A stretch of DNA of 30,624 nt, from the NCBI GenBank assembly GCA_934643185.1, contig CAKUBN010000027.1, positions 1 through 30,624 of the forward strand. Direction: 5' to 3'. Source of the DNA: an uncultured Eubacteriales bacterium (lineage in GTDB: Bacteria; Bacillota; Clostridia; Oscillospirales; Acutalibacteraceae). The position numbers and the translations under genes were made by a program. This document shows, piece by piece, positions 29,867-30,624 of this stretch. How positions within the stretch are numbered: position 1 is the first letter of the stretch; every line of letters starts with the position of its first letter. The notes under the pieces are model-generated. The model did no database searches and was not told the origin of the DNA. It saw only the letters and a list, made by a program, of their open reading frames with translations.

Positions 29867-29896
29867 ATTATACACCGCTCATTATTCGTTTGTCAA
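29867..29896 (-). promoter_or_regulatory. Strong promoter of the str operon
   Basis: On the minus strand a perfect TTGACA (29896-29891), 18 bp, then a perfect TATAAT (29872-29867). The -35 lies within the last codons of rpoC. The predicted start near 29860 gives a 177-nt leader before rpsL. Confidence 0.9.
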
Positions 29897-30624
29897 GCCC
29901 TCTTCTGCATTCTGTGCGGAAGTTTTTTCCTCAAAGCTGCTTAAAGCGGCTACGGCCTCCTGGCTTAAAGAGCTGCTCGGCGCCGTCGGCGCAATTTCAA
30001 CATTGGTGTAGCAGTCCATGCCGGTGCCGGCCGGAATCAGCTTACCGATGATGACGTTTTCCTTCAGGCCAAGCAGCGGGTCTACCTTGCCCTTGATGGC
30101 GGCCTCGGTCAGCACGCGGGTGGTCTCCTGGAAGGAAGCAGCGGAAAGGAAGGACTCGGTCGCCAGAGATGCCTTCGTGATACCGAGCAGCGTCGGCGTG
30201 AATGTCGCCTCGCGCAGGCCGGTCTCGCCGTTTGCAATTCTTGCGGCGATCTTCTCGTTTTCAAGAAGCGTGTCGTTCTTATCGACGAGCGCGCCGACGA
30301 GCAGCGGCGTGTCGCCCGCGTCTTCAATGCGCACCTTGCGCATCATCTGACGAACGATAACTTCGATGTGCTTATCGTTGATATCAACACCCTGCATACG
30401 GTAGGTGCGCTGCACTTCCTCAATGAGGTAATCCTGCACCGCCTCCGGGCCGCTGATGGCGAGCACGTCGTGCGGGTTGACGGAGCCTTCGGTCAAGCGG
30501 GCGCCCTTTTCAACCACATCGCCCTCTTTTACGCTGAGGCGCGCACCGAACGGGATGAGGTAGCTGCGCTGGTCGCCATCGCCGCGAACGACAATGTGGC
30601 GGTTCTTTTTGACCTCTTCAAAGC
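29882..30624 (-). CDS. rpoC: RNA polymerase beta' subunit, C-terminal part (cut by the window edge)
   Basis: The last 246 complete codons before the stop are present; the frame continues without a break to the window end, so the gene runs beyond it. The sequence matches the beta' C terminus: HDVLAISGPEAVQDYLIEEVQ, RMQGVDINDKHIEVIVRQMMRKV, FTPTLLGITKASLATESFLSAASFQETTRVLTEAA and GKVDPLLGLKENVIIGKLIPAGTG. This part helps form the cleft and contacts omega. The tail after ATGM ends in an acidic stretch (AEEGLTNE). Its final codons contain the -35 of the rpsL promoter. Confidence 0.98.
   Translation of the reverse strand, partial: FEEVKKNRHIVVRGDGDQRSYLIPFGARLSVKEGDVVEKGARLTEGSVNPHDVLAISGPEAVQDYLIEEVQRTYRMQGVDINDKHIEVIVRQMMRKVRIEDAGDTPLLVGALVDKNDTLLENEKIAARIANGETGLREATFTPTLLGITKASLATESFLSAASFQETTRVLTEAAIKGKVDPLLGLKENVIIGKLIPAGTGMDCYTNVEIAPTAPSSSLSQEAVAALSSFEEKTSAQNAEEGLTNE

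Overview
The window reads as a chromosomal segment of an anaerobic, endospore-forming member of the Clostridia, most likely an Oscillospiraceae/Ruminococcaceae-type gut bacterium. The basis is moderately high G+C coding sequence, Shine-Dalgarno sites of the AAGGAGG type, spore maturation genes spmA/spmB, formate-THF ligase, DUF1540/DUF3793/DUF2325 proteins typical of anaerobic Firmicutes, and the gene order rpoC-rpsL-rpsG-fusA-tuf. The genus is an inference. I saw no tRNA, rRNA, insertion sequence, prophage or CRISPR array; this is mostly core chromosome.

Layout. 1-2 kb (minus): spmA-spmB-coaX. 2-4.1 kb (plus): an M20 dipeptidase and an HD-domain hydrolase. 4.2-8.2 kb (minus): fhs-tsaE-tsaB-rpiB-upp. 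8.5-9.7 kb (plus): a SEDS (FtsW/RodA) protein with an odd start. 9.9-11.1 kb (minus): a nuclease-fold-like unknown and a Cys-rich twin-DUF1540 protein. 11.3-12.1 kb (plus): a ThuA-like protein. 12.4-16.5 kb (plus): ddl-murI-DUF1934-argS, joining cell-wall D-amino-acid supply to arginyl-tRNA synthesis. 16.6-17.5 kb (minus): a DUF2325-DUF3793 pair behind a near-consensus promoter with two matching palindromes. 17.9-22.1 kb (minus): recD2-comF-mreB-like-abrB. 22.2-23.9 kb (minus): metK plus a small membrane protein under a SAM-I riboswitch. 24.1-25.2 kb (minus): ribU under an FMN riboswitch. 25.2-30.6 kb (minus): tuf, fusA, rpsG, rpsL and the 3' end of rpoC.

Regulation is unusually legible. Many -35/-10 pairs with 17-18 bp spacing can be read directly, along with two complete riboswitch-plus-terminator units, several hairpin terminators and structured leaders in front of rpsL, rpsG and ddl.

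The observations most worth a second look are: (1) a 77-bp array of three different hairpins separated by four identical ATTTCAC heptamers upstream of recD2; (2) an MreB homologue whose phosphate-2 loop and catalytic Glu are both replaced; (3) twin AGTTAG/CTAACT palindromes in front of the DUF2325-DUF3793 operon; (4) a SEDS gene whose best Shine-Dalgarno points at an ACG codon; (5) structured leaders around rpsL/rpsG; (6) a glutamate racemase with Gly in place of the active-site Asn.
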